Shown here: in pieces, positions 1-12,130 of the stretch
Position numbering within the stretch: the stretch's first letter is position 1
How the letters are laid out: the number at the start of each line of letters is the position of its first letter
Program-made: the position numbers and the translations under genes
Assembly: GCA_003344405.1 (NCBI GenBank)
Contig: NOWV01000188.1
Location: 62,001-126,000 of the forward strand
Source of the DNA: Trichoplax sp. H2
Lineage: Eukaryota; Placozoa; Uniplacotomia; Trichoplacea
DNA length: 64,000 bases
Reading direction: 5' to 3'
Notes under the pieces: generated by a model
Told to the model about the DNA's origin: nothing
Database searches by the model: none
Seen by the model: the letters and a program-made list of their open reading frames with translations, nothing else

Positions 1-23
1 TTAAGATAGTAAAGTAATACGAA

Positions 24-43
24 NNNNNNNNNNNNNNNNNNNN
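24..43. other. assembly gap (20 N)
   Basis: A run of 20 undetermined bases. The 23 bases left of the gap (1-23) are identical to 649-671, so the left contig end repeats sequence found about 650 bp further right. This looks like a scaffold join between overlapping or allelic contigs, so the layout of the first 700 bp may be wrong. Confidence 0.95.
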
Positions 44-123
44 CAGATGAAACGTATTTGTGACATTAGTCACGGACGAGTAGAAAGTAGAAAGAATCCA
101 TTATTAATATTCTAGTATTTCTA

Positions 124-408
124 GTGGTCCGTACATTAGTATATCATCCCAGAAGTTGGATATTGCCCCAAATAAATGCTCAAATCTTGTCAATTCATTC
201 TATTCATTCATATCATCTTATAGAGCGAAAGAAGGCGAATGGAACGATAAAAGTTGAATGTGTAGAAATAGCTGGTCTAAATAATATTCAAGATATTGGC
301 TATAATATCGAGTATAATGTAGAGTATAATTTGGTATGCATCTCAATGTATAGTTTAACCGAAAAGAAGTATTTTTTGAGCCCCCAAATCTTCTCCATGA
401 TCATGTAA
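124..408 (+). other. unassigned open stretch, possible exon fragment
   Basis: A 94-codon open frame beginning with GTG, just right of the assembly gap. It has fairly balanced amino-acid use, with a Lys/Glu-rich middle and a repeated Tyr-Asn segment near residues 60-68, unlike the low-complexity frames elsewhere in the noncoding DNA. I do not recognise the protein. No initiating ATG or clear partner exon is visible because the gap cuts the upstream side. It could be an exon of a gene to the left or a chance open frame. Confidence 0.2.
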
Positions 409-2955
409 TGGATATCATAGTACAAGATATGACCTGAAAGCAGGTGCACAACTTTGGAAATCTAATTAGTTATTTTTAATACAATTATTACTAAACAATA
501 CGAATTTTACAGAAGGGAAATAGACGACCTTGTAAGTTAATCTATGGAGCGATCAGGCATTCACGAGTGATTAATCTAGTCCTAGGTTAAAATTACTATG
601 AACTATAATGGTTTGTATTTCAATTTGAAATCAACCAATTACACGGTTTTAAGATAGTAAAGTAATACGAATACTCTGCATAGATCACCTATACGCACGT
701 AAATAAAGTTCTGAAAGAATTTCAGTAGATTACAATATCCGACACTTACAAATTTTGCTCTACCGAGTAAATATTCACTATGATGTCTACTTTTGTAGAC
801 ATCATTACTAAACTGTCAATCTCTATTCAACTTTACAGTGCTATAATTAAGAAATTTCTTTTGTCTAACTTCAAACACCTGGAAAAATCTTATTAATAAA
901 CGAACTTTGTGATAGTTATAACGATGTTATGGATGAAAATATCGACGAGTTATTTGATCGCATATTATAAAATCTAAGTATTTATATATTAATATGCAAA
1001 TATAAAAAATCCTTTACTCTTAATTTTTGGAGTCAAGAGTAGATTCGACAAAAATCAAAAAAGGAAAATATTTCCTCAATAATATTTATAAATTTTATGG
1101 ACAGATTAGATCGTAGCTAATCGTAAAAGTAATAATTATTCCAGTTAAAGCAGTAAAATAGAGTTCACTTTCCTGTAATGAGTGAGGTTATGCTGATGAA
1201 AACATGACATTACAGTGATTAAGCTGGTATCTATTGTCAAAGAGATTAATATTTGTTTACGGCGTTCATTACACAGTACCTACTTTACTTAATGCATGGA
1301 TTTATCACTTCAATGAATAATATATCTATGGTACAGTAATTATTGCATAATGTATAGATGTGTTGGTCATTATTGCCTATGATATCGATTCCGCACTGCA
1401 TTCTCGTTTTATGTGTACAAGAAACTCACTATACGGTAATTTTAAAGACAATAATGGACAACATATATTCTCCAAAGATATCCATACCCTTTGTGATTAT
1501 CATCCGATATCACTTTAGGCGGTAATTATAAATCATTTACGTATTACTTAATAATCTTTAATAAATTTCTTATCATCCCAATCAGAAGTATATTTTTAGA
1601 TTAAAAGTATTAGCAGAGCTAAAAACAGTACTCTCTAATATCAGCATATATGTACATCATCCGCTGTTTATGGACATATTACATCACAGGAAGTATACAC
1701 TACATATTTACATAAGTACCGCAATATAAGAAGTACCGGCATACAGAGAAAGATGACCGTCAATAAACAATTATGCATGTTAATGACATGATTTAGTTTT
1801 CTTAAGTGATAAACTATACTAATACAAAATTTAAATAGGAAAAAAATTTGCTTTGTTAAATTGAACCATTTAATTTTAAGCAAACAAAACTTTGAATGCA
1901 AATTATTTAAACTTGTAGGCAGAGATGAACAAAGGCATTGCAGTGAGGGGAAACTTATAATTTTCAAAATCTACGGGTATAAACAATAAGGCCTTGATAA
2001 ACAGTATGTAGAGGTTCCACTATGTTGCAATTAACTGATTATTAGCAATCAAAGCCTTATCAAGAAGTTATAAATACTATCTCCAAAGTATTTCCTAATG
2101 TCTAGTTCCGCTTGATATACAGCATAACCGCATAATTAATTGATAAATCAATGTTAACGAATCTACTATTGATATCCATGTAAATCGTATTGCATTTGCC
2201 AGGCCAATCAATAACTATGCGATGATATGCTTATTAATATATATGCTAGCAGATGTAACGATTATTACTGCTTTGAATAAGCTTTGCTACACAAGCTCAA
2301 TATTTAGATTTATATAATATATCTTGCTTTGACCAGGTATGAATCATACGTCATACTTGCATGCTTCTAGCTAAATGTTGTTTTACTTCCTGATGATAGA
2401 AAGAGTTTATTTTAAATAGTTTGAATATGATATTATCATATTCAAAGATTTTATATTAAAATTGCAAATATATATCATAAGAGAAATGACGATAAAGCAT
2501 CTAAAATATTTAGATGTTATTGTTTCCCAATTTCCCTTGCAGCATCTTGTATAACAATGATACTCTGAAATGGTAATATTGTCGACAATGTATTGTCAAG
2601 TGATACTTAAGCTGATATCGAATGAGATAGATAGCAACTATCCAGGCAAATCTAATTATCTATCAATAGATAATTGTTAAGCATCCAATGAAAACAAATG
2701 TATAGCAATTTAACCTGGTGAATTACTTTAACCGCATTTCCATTCTAATATTTATTTACTGAACCATATAAAAAAATGCATTATACATCCCCATCACCAA
2801 AACTTATTTATAAGGCTGGCAATTTAGAAATTTACGATATCAATGTTGAGATTTTGTGATTCTCAAACTGTTATCAATTCTTACTGAAATTTGACAATTT
2901 TTCAATTCCTTAGTAAATTTGGAACTGCACATTTGCTGATTTTTCACTCAACGAA
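409..2955. other. intergenic, no gene seen
   Basis: AT-rich DNA with stops in all frames. I saw no protein similarity, RNA gene or mobile element. A TATA-like TTTATAAG at 2807-2814, about 140 bp before the next gene's ATG, is a possible core promoter, but such strings are common by chance here. Confidence 0.6.
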
Positions 2956-3264
2956 ATGTCATTCAACGCCAAAGAATTCATTTTACCAACTTTCTTGCTT
3001 GCTATAATAATTGTCTCGATAAGTGGCGCCAACATTGATCATGATCCCCTAGTTGACTGGTATAGACGCAATGACCAAAGAAAAACTAGTTGTGAAACCG
3101 GATATTGCCTGCAACCACCATTTAAGGTGTGCTATTCCGATAGTGACTGTTGCTGCACGGAGCCGTACAAATTTGAATGTTACATTAATCCTACAACATG
3201 CACTAGACCAGCTCAAGGAATACCTGGACTCTGCTTCTTAGAACAAATTCAGTGCGACTCTTAA
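2956..3264 (+). CDS. small secreted cysteine-rich protein
   Basis: A single-exon gene of 102 codons. Residues 1-25 form a typical signal peptide: a polar start, a hydrophobic core LLAIIIVSI, then SGA, so cleavage probably follows residue 24 or 25. The mature part of about 77 residues has ten cysteines at 46, 51, 59, 65, 66, 67, 75, 82, 93 and 100. That allows five disulfides around a central CCC triplet. There is no transmembrane segment after the signal. The ATG has a purine at -3, and an AATAAA lies about 210 bp after the stop. I do not recognise the family. Small disulfide-rich secreted proteins may be antimicrobial peptides, protease inhibitors, signalling peptides or venom-like peptides, and the sequence does not choose between them. 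The neighbourhood gives no functional hint. Confidence 0.65.
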   Translation: MSFNAKEFILPTFLLAIIIVSISGANIDHDPLVDWYRRNDQRKTSCETGYCLQPPFKVCYSDSDCCCTEPYKFECYINPTTCTRPAQGIPGLCFLEQIQCDS

Positions 3265-3472
3265 GCTTTTAAGCATATTTCATGGCACTTGGATATAAAA
3301 CATGTTAAAAATTAGTATTTTGCTGTATTCATGCCACATAACCTCCATGATACAAATTATGCTATTAAGTAAAATGCATGTTCATTCCCTATTTATTCGC
3401 CTTTTCACTCCTTAACCTTCAATACTTTTAGAATATTCCTGCTAATACTATCTTGATCAGTTAATTGCTATT

Positions 3473-3478
3473 AATAAA
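3473..3478 (+). terminator. candidate poly(A) signal AATAAA
   Basis: Canonical hexamer about 210 bp after the stop codon of the cysteine-rich secreted protein gene. It is the first exact AATAAA downstream and so plausibly ends that transcript. The hexamer is frequent by chance in such AT-rich DNA. Confidence 0.35.
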
Positions 3479-6400
3479 AATAGCATTAGCTAATAGTTAA
3501 TTGTGAAGGAAAGTTACCGTGTATGTTGCCAATTTCTTTAACTGCATTTCATTTAAATGTACTTCTGAGATAATATTCTACTGAGCGAATGACTTAGCTC
3601 ATCGCCTTTATTTGTTTCCATATTAGATTGTTTAGCTAGTAAATGGAGTGGATTTATTATCATGTCATGATATAATAATAATTCCTAAATTGATGAATAA
3701 ATTTATGCCAACGAAGTATTAAGGACTGATATCTCTTTGCAGATAGATTAAAGGGATGTATGTATGATATATCATCAAGTCTATCCAGTGTAAAAGTAAA
3801 ATATGGATATATTTGAATCTTTTCATCAGATTCTCCTAAGATTATCGTGTACAGTAATGATTTATTTATTTGAATAGTCTGGTTAAAATTAGGATTTAGT
3901 CAATGCGAGTATCGTAGATTAATGCATATATATTTCCATGATAACATTTTCAATAGATTAATTTGTTGCAGAGATAAAAAGTAATCACAGGTGCATTCCA
4001 CGGCAGGACTAAATCTTCCATTGATAAATTACTAGCATTTTATTTACTTCTTCTGCAACTACAGCAGATACATTTGCCAAAACTAACTACAGCGTAAATT
4101 CTTCAGCATTTCATTCGAGAGCTAACCGACACTGCATGAAAATGACCCACTGTAGTAGCTGTAGTATTTATACTTGTAATACTGGCATAAAACTTGTAAT
4201 ATCACATTCGAGCAAAAAAAAACATTTATTGTAATGATGTTAGTAGCGTACAATCTTTGCGAAGGTTAAGTTCTTTTTCAATATACTGTAGCTGTAATTA
4301 TAGTATTGACGAAATGGAGAGTATATCTTAGGCGATATAAAAAGTGAAAAATTTTAGTAACTAAACAAATAGTAAATGACTTGGAAATATTTTCAGTTAC
4401 TGCTATGATTACTGTAGTCATCCATGGTAGATAGTTTCCATGTTAAGATATTATAACCTATAAACGAGTCTTATTTTGATAATTCGTGACTTAAGTCTAG
4501 TATGGTATTACTAAGTACATATAAGTAATTGTTAAAGGTCGGTTTAATAATGTATATTTATACACTTTCATAAATCCTTTTCTGTCATTCGAGAACAGTT
4601 ATCATTGGCCGTTATTACGAGTAAAAGCATTATAATTTCATTTAAGAATAAATAGTTATTTGCATTAAATCCTCTTTTATGAATTACCGCCTTGAAGCTT
4701 GAAAATTACATAAATATTTATGTATAAACAAAACGATGTTAATAAAATATTATATGTGAAAGTTAATTGAAATTTTATGAAAGGCATATTTTGCGGTGCA
4801 GTTGAACCTTCTGGCCAGAAGTTGCATACAATGTAGTACTTGGGGTTTGAAGAACTGTTTTGCTACAAAATTCTGATTGATTTAGATCATAGTGAGTTAG
4901 AAAGTATTTAGTATTATTTGTACGTTATGGTTTCATAAAATAAAGTTTGCATTTAATGATTCTTTTGAGCCGGTAGCCAATTGCATAATATCTGGAATTT
5001 CCGCAGTTAAGCTACTGCTATTGGCCTTATATGATTGTGTACCTGGATAGAGATGGCTATGCTTGAGTCAACTAGGTAACGGTAGGATGACATGGTACAA
5101 AATATTTAATTAATCATAAAATGCAGTCAGGTATGCGAGATCCATCTAGTATAATAAAAATTGGAAAAAGTAAAACAAAATCTTTCTAATACTAATTTCG
5201 ATCAATCGCTGCAATTAAATCTCTTCAGTAGCTGTATCTATGGTAATATAAGTGCTACTCATCATGAGAGCTATTGAAAACACTTTTATAATAGTCTAAT
5301 AGAGCTTTCATATACTACTCTTTCGATGAGGCGGTGTAGAAAGATACTAAATTTTCTTATTATTTATGACTGGAATTTTGATCAAGACAAATAGTATCAT
5401 CAATTTATTTGTAGCTAATTTTAATTCTTGAATTGTTTATCTTAGAATGCTATCCTTTATTATGCAAACATTTAGAAGCATATATGATATGAAACTAACG
5501 GTTGCCATTATTACTTTGTCCCTTAATTAAAATTATATGATCACTACTATTAATGATACTGTTATACCATTACATATTAGTTAAGATTACATATATGCCT
5601 GGCTATTATAACCTACATTTAAAACACTGCTATAGTCTTGGTTAATTGCTAAAGGCTATCTTTTCGAACTTAACAGGGATTTTAAGCCAATGTAACTAAT
5701 ACCACCGCAGGGAATTTCCAATTCATTAATGTGATCATAACTTTACTGATACTTCTGGCTAAATATAATTGAGCGTAATATGCGCCTGTAATCAAGCAAA
5801 AATTATTATCATAAGAAATTCGATTTAGTTAGGCTTTTTAGTTTCGAAAATGTCTCATTAGTAAGATATTATTTAAACTGTCGTATTATTATGGTATATA
5901 GGTGAAATATGGCACTTCTTAGAAGGGATAAAATTAGTTGCACAGTCATGGATAATTACGATAAATAAGTTCCACTGCGTGCTGCAACTACAAAGCATTT
6001 AAAATGACCATTTGATATCATTACTTAGATTGCTCTAGGTCATTTTATTGAAATTGCATTATCATATCTCTGTGGCAATACTTTTTAAATCAAAGCGATA
6101 CCTAGCTATAATAATTACGGTATAAAGAAGTGTTTAATTATATTTATAAATTTAAATTTCTGAGAAGTTCACAATAACTGCCCTTATACGTTATCGTTCA
6201 TCAAAGATTTGTATTTATAAAGGCATAAAGGAGCGAAATTATGCTACAGCTAAGTATGTATTTGTCCTTTACAATTTCATTTTTAGAAATGACGATTTGG
6301 ATAGTGCCTATGAATTTGTGTAGCTGTTACTTTCCACATTCCTCGATACTGATAAATGGTCGATTGCCTTTCGATCTACATATAAATTTAAACATTAGTA

Positions 6401-9381
6401 TTTAGTTATTACTATTAAATGGCTTAATTGTAATTGGTGAAGATATGTCTATCTTATTATACGGTCCTTTTATACGATTCTATTTCTGTATCTCAAGTAA
6501 CTATGCAGTACCATCGGTAAGTTAAAAGTAACGATTTAAAATATTGAAAGAATAAAACACGTACTTTATTTAGCGATTTCAGGAAAAGACTTCTTGTAAT
6601 TATATTGCAGGTGTAAGCAGTCTATTTAAATGCTTTAGAAATGCTTTATTGAAGTAATATCGATGATAAATAGCAATCTGATAGGTTAGCTTAAACATTA
6701 CGCAAATTCTTATGATTACGGTATCTATGGTAGCATCAAATGTAAAATAATTTAGAGGTCATTGTAACTGTATCATAAATGCTGAAATGATATTCAATCG
6801 TAGATGTAAATACAATAGGCAATAGCCTTAAGCTTATCTGTATTATGAGGTTAAAAGTTTGTTCTACTGAAATGGGAGACCATGGAATGTCATTATTTAG
6901 TAATTGTTTGCGGTATGCCTTTCTTCCATTTTATACGAGATAATTTACGCTGCTCTAAATAACGTGCCTGAAGTTTAATAAAGGGATTGCTCTTTCTTGC
7001 ACAATCTTTAGATCCATTTATTTACATGAAAGATAAATAATTTTCAGACACTTTTTTGATTCTCCCGTAATTATTGTTGATTTCTTTATGTTGGACATAT
7101 TCTGTATATTCTGCTGTATTCGTATAATATACGTAATAAATAATGACGTCTTTTACATATTTGAAAACAGGTGAAGACTGCGCTTCCGAATATGACAAAA
7201 GGTTACAAAGATTACGATAATTCCCGCTGGCATTAGATATTTTTAGTAATTAAATCAAAGCATTTGACTAGATCCAAGAGTGAGCCACTATAATGTTTAA
7301 ATCTACTTTACGAAATATTGATGATAATTAGTTTGATTTAACCTTTGCGGTTGATTGATATGAATACATTTTCAGTCTATGCTATTGCTCTATTTTGTGA
7401 TAAAGACTTCATTTTCTATTATAGAGAAGTAGTCATTTTGACAAAAAAATTATCGAAAAACCAATGCGTATTATTGAAGGTTCTAGTTCCTGACCACAAT
7501 CATAGAAATATTACTATTTTGCTAAATCGTATTCAGGGATGAATCACTCGCAATTTTGCATATACGTTTTGAGTAAAGAAAATCTGATTTAGTACTATAG
7601 CACACCACGTTTTACTAATCACTGAAAAGGCACTAGCATACCGGTATTTATTATTGCGATATGTGTATTTCTATAATTATATTGGTCAATACTGCCAGAA
7701 TCAAGCCATGCAGCATCGAGTGAATACCTATATAATTAGTAGGAGAAACGGGCACTCAAATCTACCGCAGCATACGCCCATAACAATTCATATGATCTGG
7801 TAGTTAAGAAAACACGAATTTTGAATGATGGGGACCATATCAGGTAACTAAATTTACGCTCATGTTGTCAACACCTGGGCTTTGCAACGTAGAATTATCG
7901 GGAAATGAGAAGTAGAAATGCCAGTTTCATTTGACTATCAAGGAGCGAGTTTTATTTTACTTACTTTCACTTAAATACGTGTAGTGATGATCTGCTGTGT
8001 AAACCGTATAAAATAGCTAAGGCAGGTTCTTGTGCAAGATAATTTACGAACTTCATGATTAGAAAGAGCTTAAAGGAGCTGTAGAATAGCCTAAACACGT
8101 ATCACCAAAATGCATTATAATATAACATTTGTAGCGATTGTATCTTACTCATATATAATTTAGCTGTTATAGTTAAGATTTTTGATCAATCACAACCTAA
8201 TATATCACTATACAGCATAGTTACTAAATTGATGATTTAACATAAACCATAGACTATAGACGTTATTAATAAAATGCACTAAACCTGTTTTATTAGTTAT
8301 TCTGGTTAACCGTAAGTGAGTAATTGCATAGTTGTTAATCAGAAATTGTATCAATTAAAGATAGTCCGAGCATTCTGTCATGAAAGTACTTATATCAATC
8401 TCGCTACCAGACAGGTTTATACGTTACCAAACTTATCGATGATTGCTTATGTAACAAAAGTGTGGCTTTGCCATAATTAATTTGCTTATGTATGTGTGCA
8501 ATTTAATTAATTAGATCTATGATTGTAGTATTATCCATTATGCAATATATGAAATTAAATTTCCTTCAAATGAAGACCGAAGTCATGACAACATTTATTT
8601 TAGATTCTTCTATACGTTAACAGGTTAATGCAAAATATGCTCATTATATTAGGCAGTTCGCATAAAGATTGTCTGTTGACAGTACTTTATCCATTGGCAG
8701 AGATCAGCATCAAGTCTTACTGTTAACGTAAAATTTTCAGATTAGAATAAGATCTGCGCAAACTTTTGCTGATTCACTTTCTTATTCAAAAACAGGAATA
8801 AAAATTTTATCTTATTCATATAAAGAGAACAGTCAGATTTTACCCTAATTTCTGGTTGTAATAAATAATACAAATATTATGGCTTCCAATTTTAAAACAA
8901 AAATAGGATAATTTTCACTTATATCATAGGTAAATTGGTGATGCCTCAAAGTATTCTATGAATTACCTTACGTAGAAGATGTACATTAAAGATTTTAATT
9001 GTTATGCTAGCAAGACATACAGGTAATGTTGCGCGATACGTAAAAAGATGCAAAGAAATGTTTATAAGAATTAATTTGAAATCTACGTTCCTCGTCGTGT
9101 GCATTGATAGCTAACATGAAAATTGCTATGCAATAACAATATTTGAGAAACGTTGACATTCATAAGGTTTTTAGTTTAAAAATTAAACACATTTGCAAAA
9201 TAATGAAATATTCTTGTTACGTAGATAGCACGTTAGTATCATACCACAGGCCCACGAAAATTTTCACACAGTTTACGAGCAATTCGTTTTTATACATTTA
9301 CAATCTCAAATACTTTATCTATAGTTGATCTAATCTTGGAATAGACAGATTTTTTTGATAGTGTCGGCAGGTAGAGTAGGA
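3479..9381. other. long intergenic stretch, no gene seen
   Basis: Nearly 6 kb of AT-rich sequence. The open frames (for example 7345-7542 and 9143-9328) are short, begin at non-ATG codons and resemble nothing I know. I saw no exon-like blocks with paired splice sites and no tRNA, rRNA or transposon termini. Confidence 0.55.
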
Positions 9382-10841
9382 TTATCGTAAAAAGTAATCT
9401 ATAGCTGCTGAAAATGCAGCGAATCCAGCACAACCAGCTACTGCAGGTCTGACACCAGCTATAACATGAAAAATATTAGTAAGATTGTTGTTCGTGATAT
9501 ACATATCCTTTATGCATCAAGAATATTTATCGGATCGCCTTATTGATGGGAATGACTTCAATAAAGAAATTAAGTTATTTCAACATATTTACCTCTTAGG
9601 CCAATCAAACCGCCAGAGACACAACCTGACATGATTGTATTTTTCCAGTCAGATTTACCACGGTACTACATGCAAAAATCATTTACAGATGATAAGATTA
9701 TTGCGGTATACTGTAATCGGTTAGCATTATTTAATTACAACAGAATGAGACATGCACGGAATGCTAATACCAATGAAAGACATGATATCTAACAAAGTGC
9801 AATCGTATACAAGTAATTTCATCTAACTGTGAAGCAAAGCTAGTAATATTCCATGTTTCATGCTAGTACAATACATGTATAATGTACAGTATCATAATGT
9901 GCAGTAAGAGTAACCTACCGTCTCGATCAGGCACTCTGTACCGGAAAACATTGCCCCAACCATGGCAAAATTTTTACCATAGGACATTCCACGACGTCCA
10001 ATTTCTCTCATTACTTCTCTTGTCGATGCTTGCTTGGCAGTAGCAGTCATCCCGCTAGGATCACCAGTAATGGCAGGATCTAAACCAGCAGTGAAAAGGC
10101 CAAAGGCACCACCGAGTGCAAAGCCTGACAACAGCAGTAAGAGTAGACATTAATCGATAGACTAGGTTATAACGATATCCACTTTATGAGTCTGTTTTAA
10201 TACAGTATAACATGAGATGCAGTGAAAAGGCCAAAAGCACCACCGAGTGCAAAGCCTGACAATAGCAGTAAGAGATAGGCATTAATCGACAGACTAGGTT
10301 ATAACGATATTCACTTTATGAGTCTGTTTTAATACAGTATAACATGAGATGAAGGCATGAAGGTATCGTACACCTAAGAGTAAGGATATGGATCAATTAA
10401 TTGACCGGCTTCTAACCAGAAATGAGATTATTTTAGTACAACATGGCAAGATATGTTATGATAGTCCAGTACGTGTCAATCCACCTAGAGAGACTGACAT
10501 CAGTCGATAAACTAGCTTATGATGCTATCCAGTTGATAAGTCGATTTTAATATCACTTGTAAGATATAGCATGATGGTATACAAAATTGAATTGGTGTCT
10601 GTTTTATCCTACCGAAAACTGTTGCAATGCCAGCTTTAAAAGCACAACTTTCAAAGACTCCTTCAACCAGTTTTTCTTCTCGTGTTTTCCCAGTCTGGAA
10701 AAACGGTGAAGGAGGAGCGAAAAAAGGGCGATGATGTTGCTGGCGAATAACCAAGTCCATCATTTTACTATGAAAAGAGATCTCATCGAGCTGATCTCCA
10801 TTTGCATCCGTTGACGAAGCGCTGGCATTTTCTTCGGCCAT
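9382..10841 (-). CDS. TIMM22: mitochondrial import inner membrane translocase subunit TIM22
   Basis: Channel-forming subunit of the TIM22 carrier translocase, which inserts multispanning proteins such as metabolite carriers into the mitochondrial inner membrane. Minus-strand exons are 10841-10613, 10124-9919, 9665-9593 and 9458-9382, all with GT-AG introns and phases 1, 0, 1. They join to exactly 194 codons plus stop, the same length as human TIM22. Family signatures visible are ESCAFK (Cys66), GGAFGLFTAG (80-90), RGMSYGKNFAMVGAMF (121-136), TEC (Cys141), YRGKSDWKN (146-154) and a C-terminal GFAAFSAAIDY. Cys66 and Cys141 correspond to the family's conserved disulfide pair. Four hydrophobic segments fit the known topology. 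The second Cys of the human FSCTEC is Gly138 here. Intron 1 contains a duplicated acceptor region, described separately. Confidence 0.97.
10088..10351. repeat. 131-bp tandem duplication spanning the TIM22 intron 1 / exon 2 boundary
   Basis: Two near-identical direct copies (10088-10218 and 10219-10351, a handful of substitutions and a 1-bp length difference). Each holds, on the minus strand, the last part of intron 1, the AG acceptor and the first 36-37 bases of exon 2. The right copy therefore carries a decoy acceptor with exon start at 10255. A strongly diverged third partial copy of the intronic part seems to lie at about 10496-10580. The exon continues only from the left copy. Confidence 0.9.
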
Positions 10842-10900
10842 GCTGCTAAACTACCTAGGCCAGATATCACAAACTTTCCAACTTCTGTACCGTACAGGCA

Positions 10901-10935
10901 TACCAGTATACTGTACACTGTACACTGTACACATG
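10901..10935. repeat. short CTGTACA microsatellite
   Basis: About three perfect tandem copies of the 7-mer CTGTACA, about 60 bp upstream of the TIM22 ATG on the minus strand, in what should be the promoter or 5' UTR region. No function is inferred. Confidence 0.6.
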
Positions 10936-11330
10936 ATCCGCTGGCAATAGCATTGCGTCCATACCTACTGTACGTCCGTTTTTACGCCTAAATTCAATTT
11001 TAGTTTAATAGGAATGCTGCTAAACTTTGTCATATATCAGAATCTATTTCATATAGATTCCTCAACGATATAACCCCAGCTTATTCTATACCTTTCTATG
11101 CTTTAACAGCAATTCAATCGCAGTAAAGATGCTTGTAATTCTTAAATTTGTCTAACCAGATTTGCAAAGAGTAATGAACTAATTTGTAGATCATGTAAAA
11201 TAGGTAATATTGATAGTGAGATCCGATAATTTATATACTATAATATGACTTTGGTAACATAACATTCTAAATTGCTTTTCTTCTTTTCATTCATTACCTT
11301 CTCATAACGTCAATTAGAGCTTCCTCATGT

Positions 11331-12130
11331 GCTTATCTATGTTGGATAGTTCCTGCTAAGATTACTATATTCCCGCTACTTCCTGATTTGGATTCAGCTA
11401 CCAGTTACGAAAATGTCCTTGCACATACATTATTAAAATTGACAGTATGGCTTATGTCCAAGGCAGCTTTCGTAGGAAATGTCTATCTTATATCGAAGCG
11501 CCGCGCCAGTACTAATAAAGAGAATTTAAGAAGTGCAGCTACTAAATTAGCCTTTCGAAATTTCGCTTTAACCGATTTTCTAACGTCGTTATATTAATTT
11601 ATTATTGCTATTAGCGATCTGATTTATCACGATCGTTATGCTCAACATGAAGAAGAATGGCTTAGTAGTCCATCGTGTATCATCGCGTCCTTTTTGCTTT
11701 GTACATCAAGCTTAATGTCAGTCATTATGATGATATTTCTTAGCGTTGATCGTTATACACTTATAACAGCACCATTCTCATCATCGGATAAAAGACATAA
11801 ACGCATAAAAATAAGTCTAATCTTGGATGGTTGATAGTATATCCTTGTATTAGTGTACCGATTTTTATATGTATTAATCCCGTCGAATTGGAAATTTACG
11901 CTTGCATCAGTTTAGCTACATTTAGCCAACAGTCAGGTTCAGTAACTTTTTACCGTTATCCGTAGTAGAGCCCACAGCTTACGATACTTAGCATTTTTAT
12001 TTACTATAGTCAGTGAAATATTTCTGTATACTGGATGCAACACATTGGTATCATATGAGTTGATCCTGAAAACAGGATCTATAATGATGTGCGTGAAATT
12101 GAACTCATCCGAATTTACCGGAGAATAGCT
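11331..12130 (+). pseudogene. decayed LRR-type (relaxin/glycoprotein-hormone receptor-like) GPCR
   Basis: Rhodopsin-family receptor remains. One frame gives the segment before TM1, TM1 with the GN motif (AFVGNVYL), the intracellular loop and the start of TM2 (NFALTDFLTSLY), then an in-frame stop at 11595-11597. The same frame resumes with TM2, the loop motif YHDRYAQHEEEW typical of LGR/relaxin receptors, the TM3 Cys and the TM3-end motif SVDRY. A frameshift near 11822 moves the reading into another frame with TM4 (LGWLIVYPCISVPIFI) and extracellular loop 2. This ends at stops at 11963, and a third frame gives a TM6-like segment (RYLAFLFTIVSEIFLYTG). TM5 and TM7 were not found. At least two frame changes and several stops mean no receptor can be made. 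No LRR ectodomain exons were recognised upstream. Confidence 0.75.

Noticed and set aside
3053-3241. 62-codon ATG frame overlapping the cysteine-rich peptide gene
   Set aside because: It is another frame of the same DNA, with no signal peptide and no similarity. The 2956 frame has the signal peptide and ordered cysteines.
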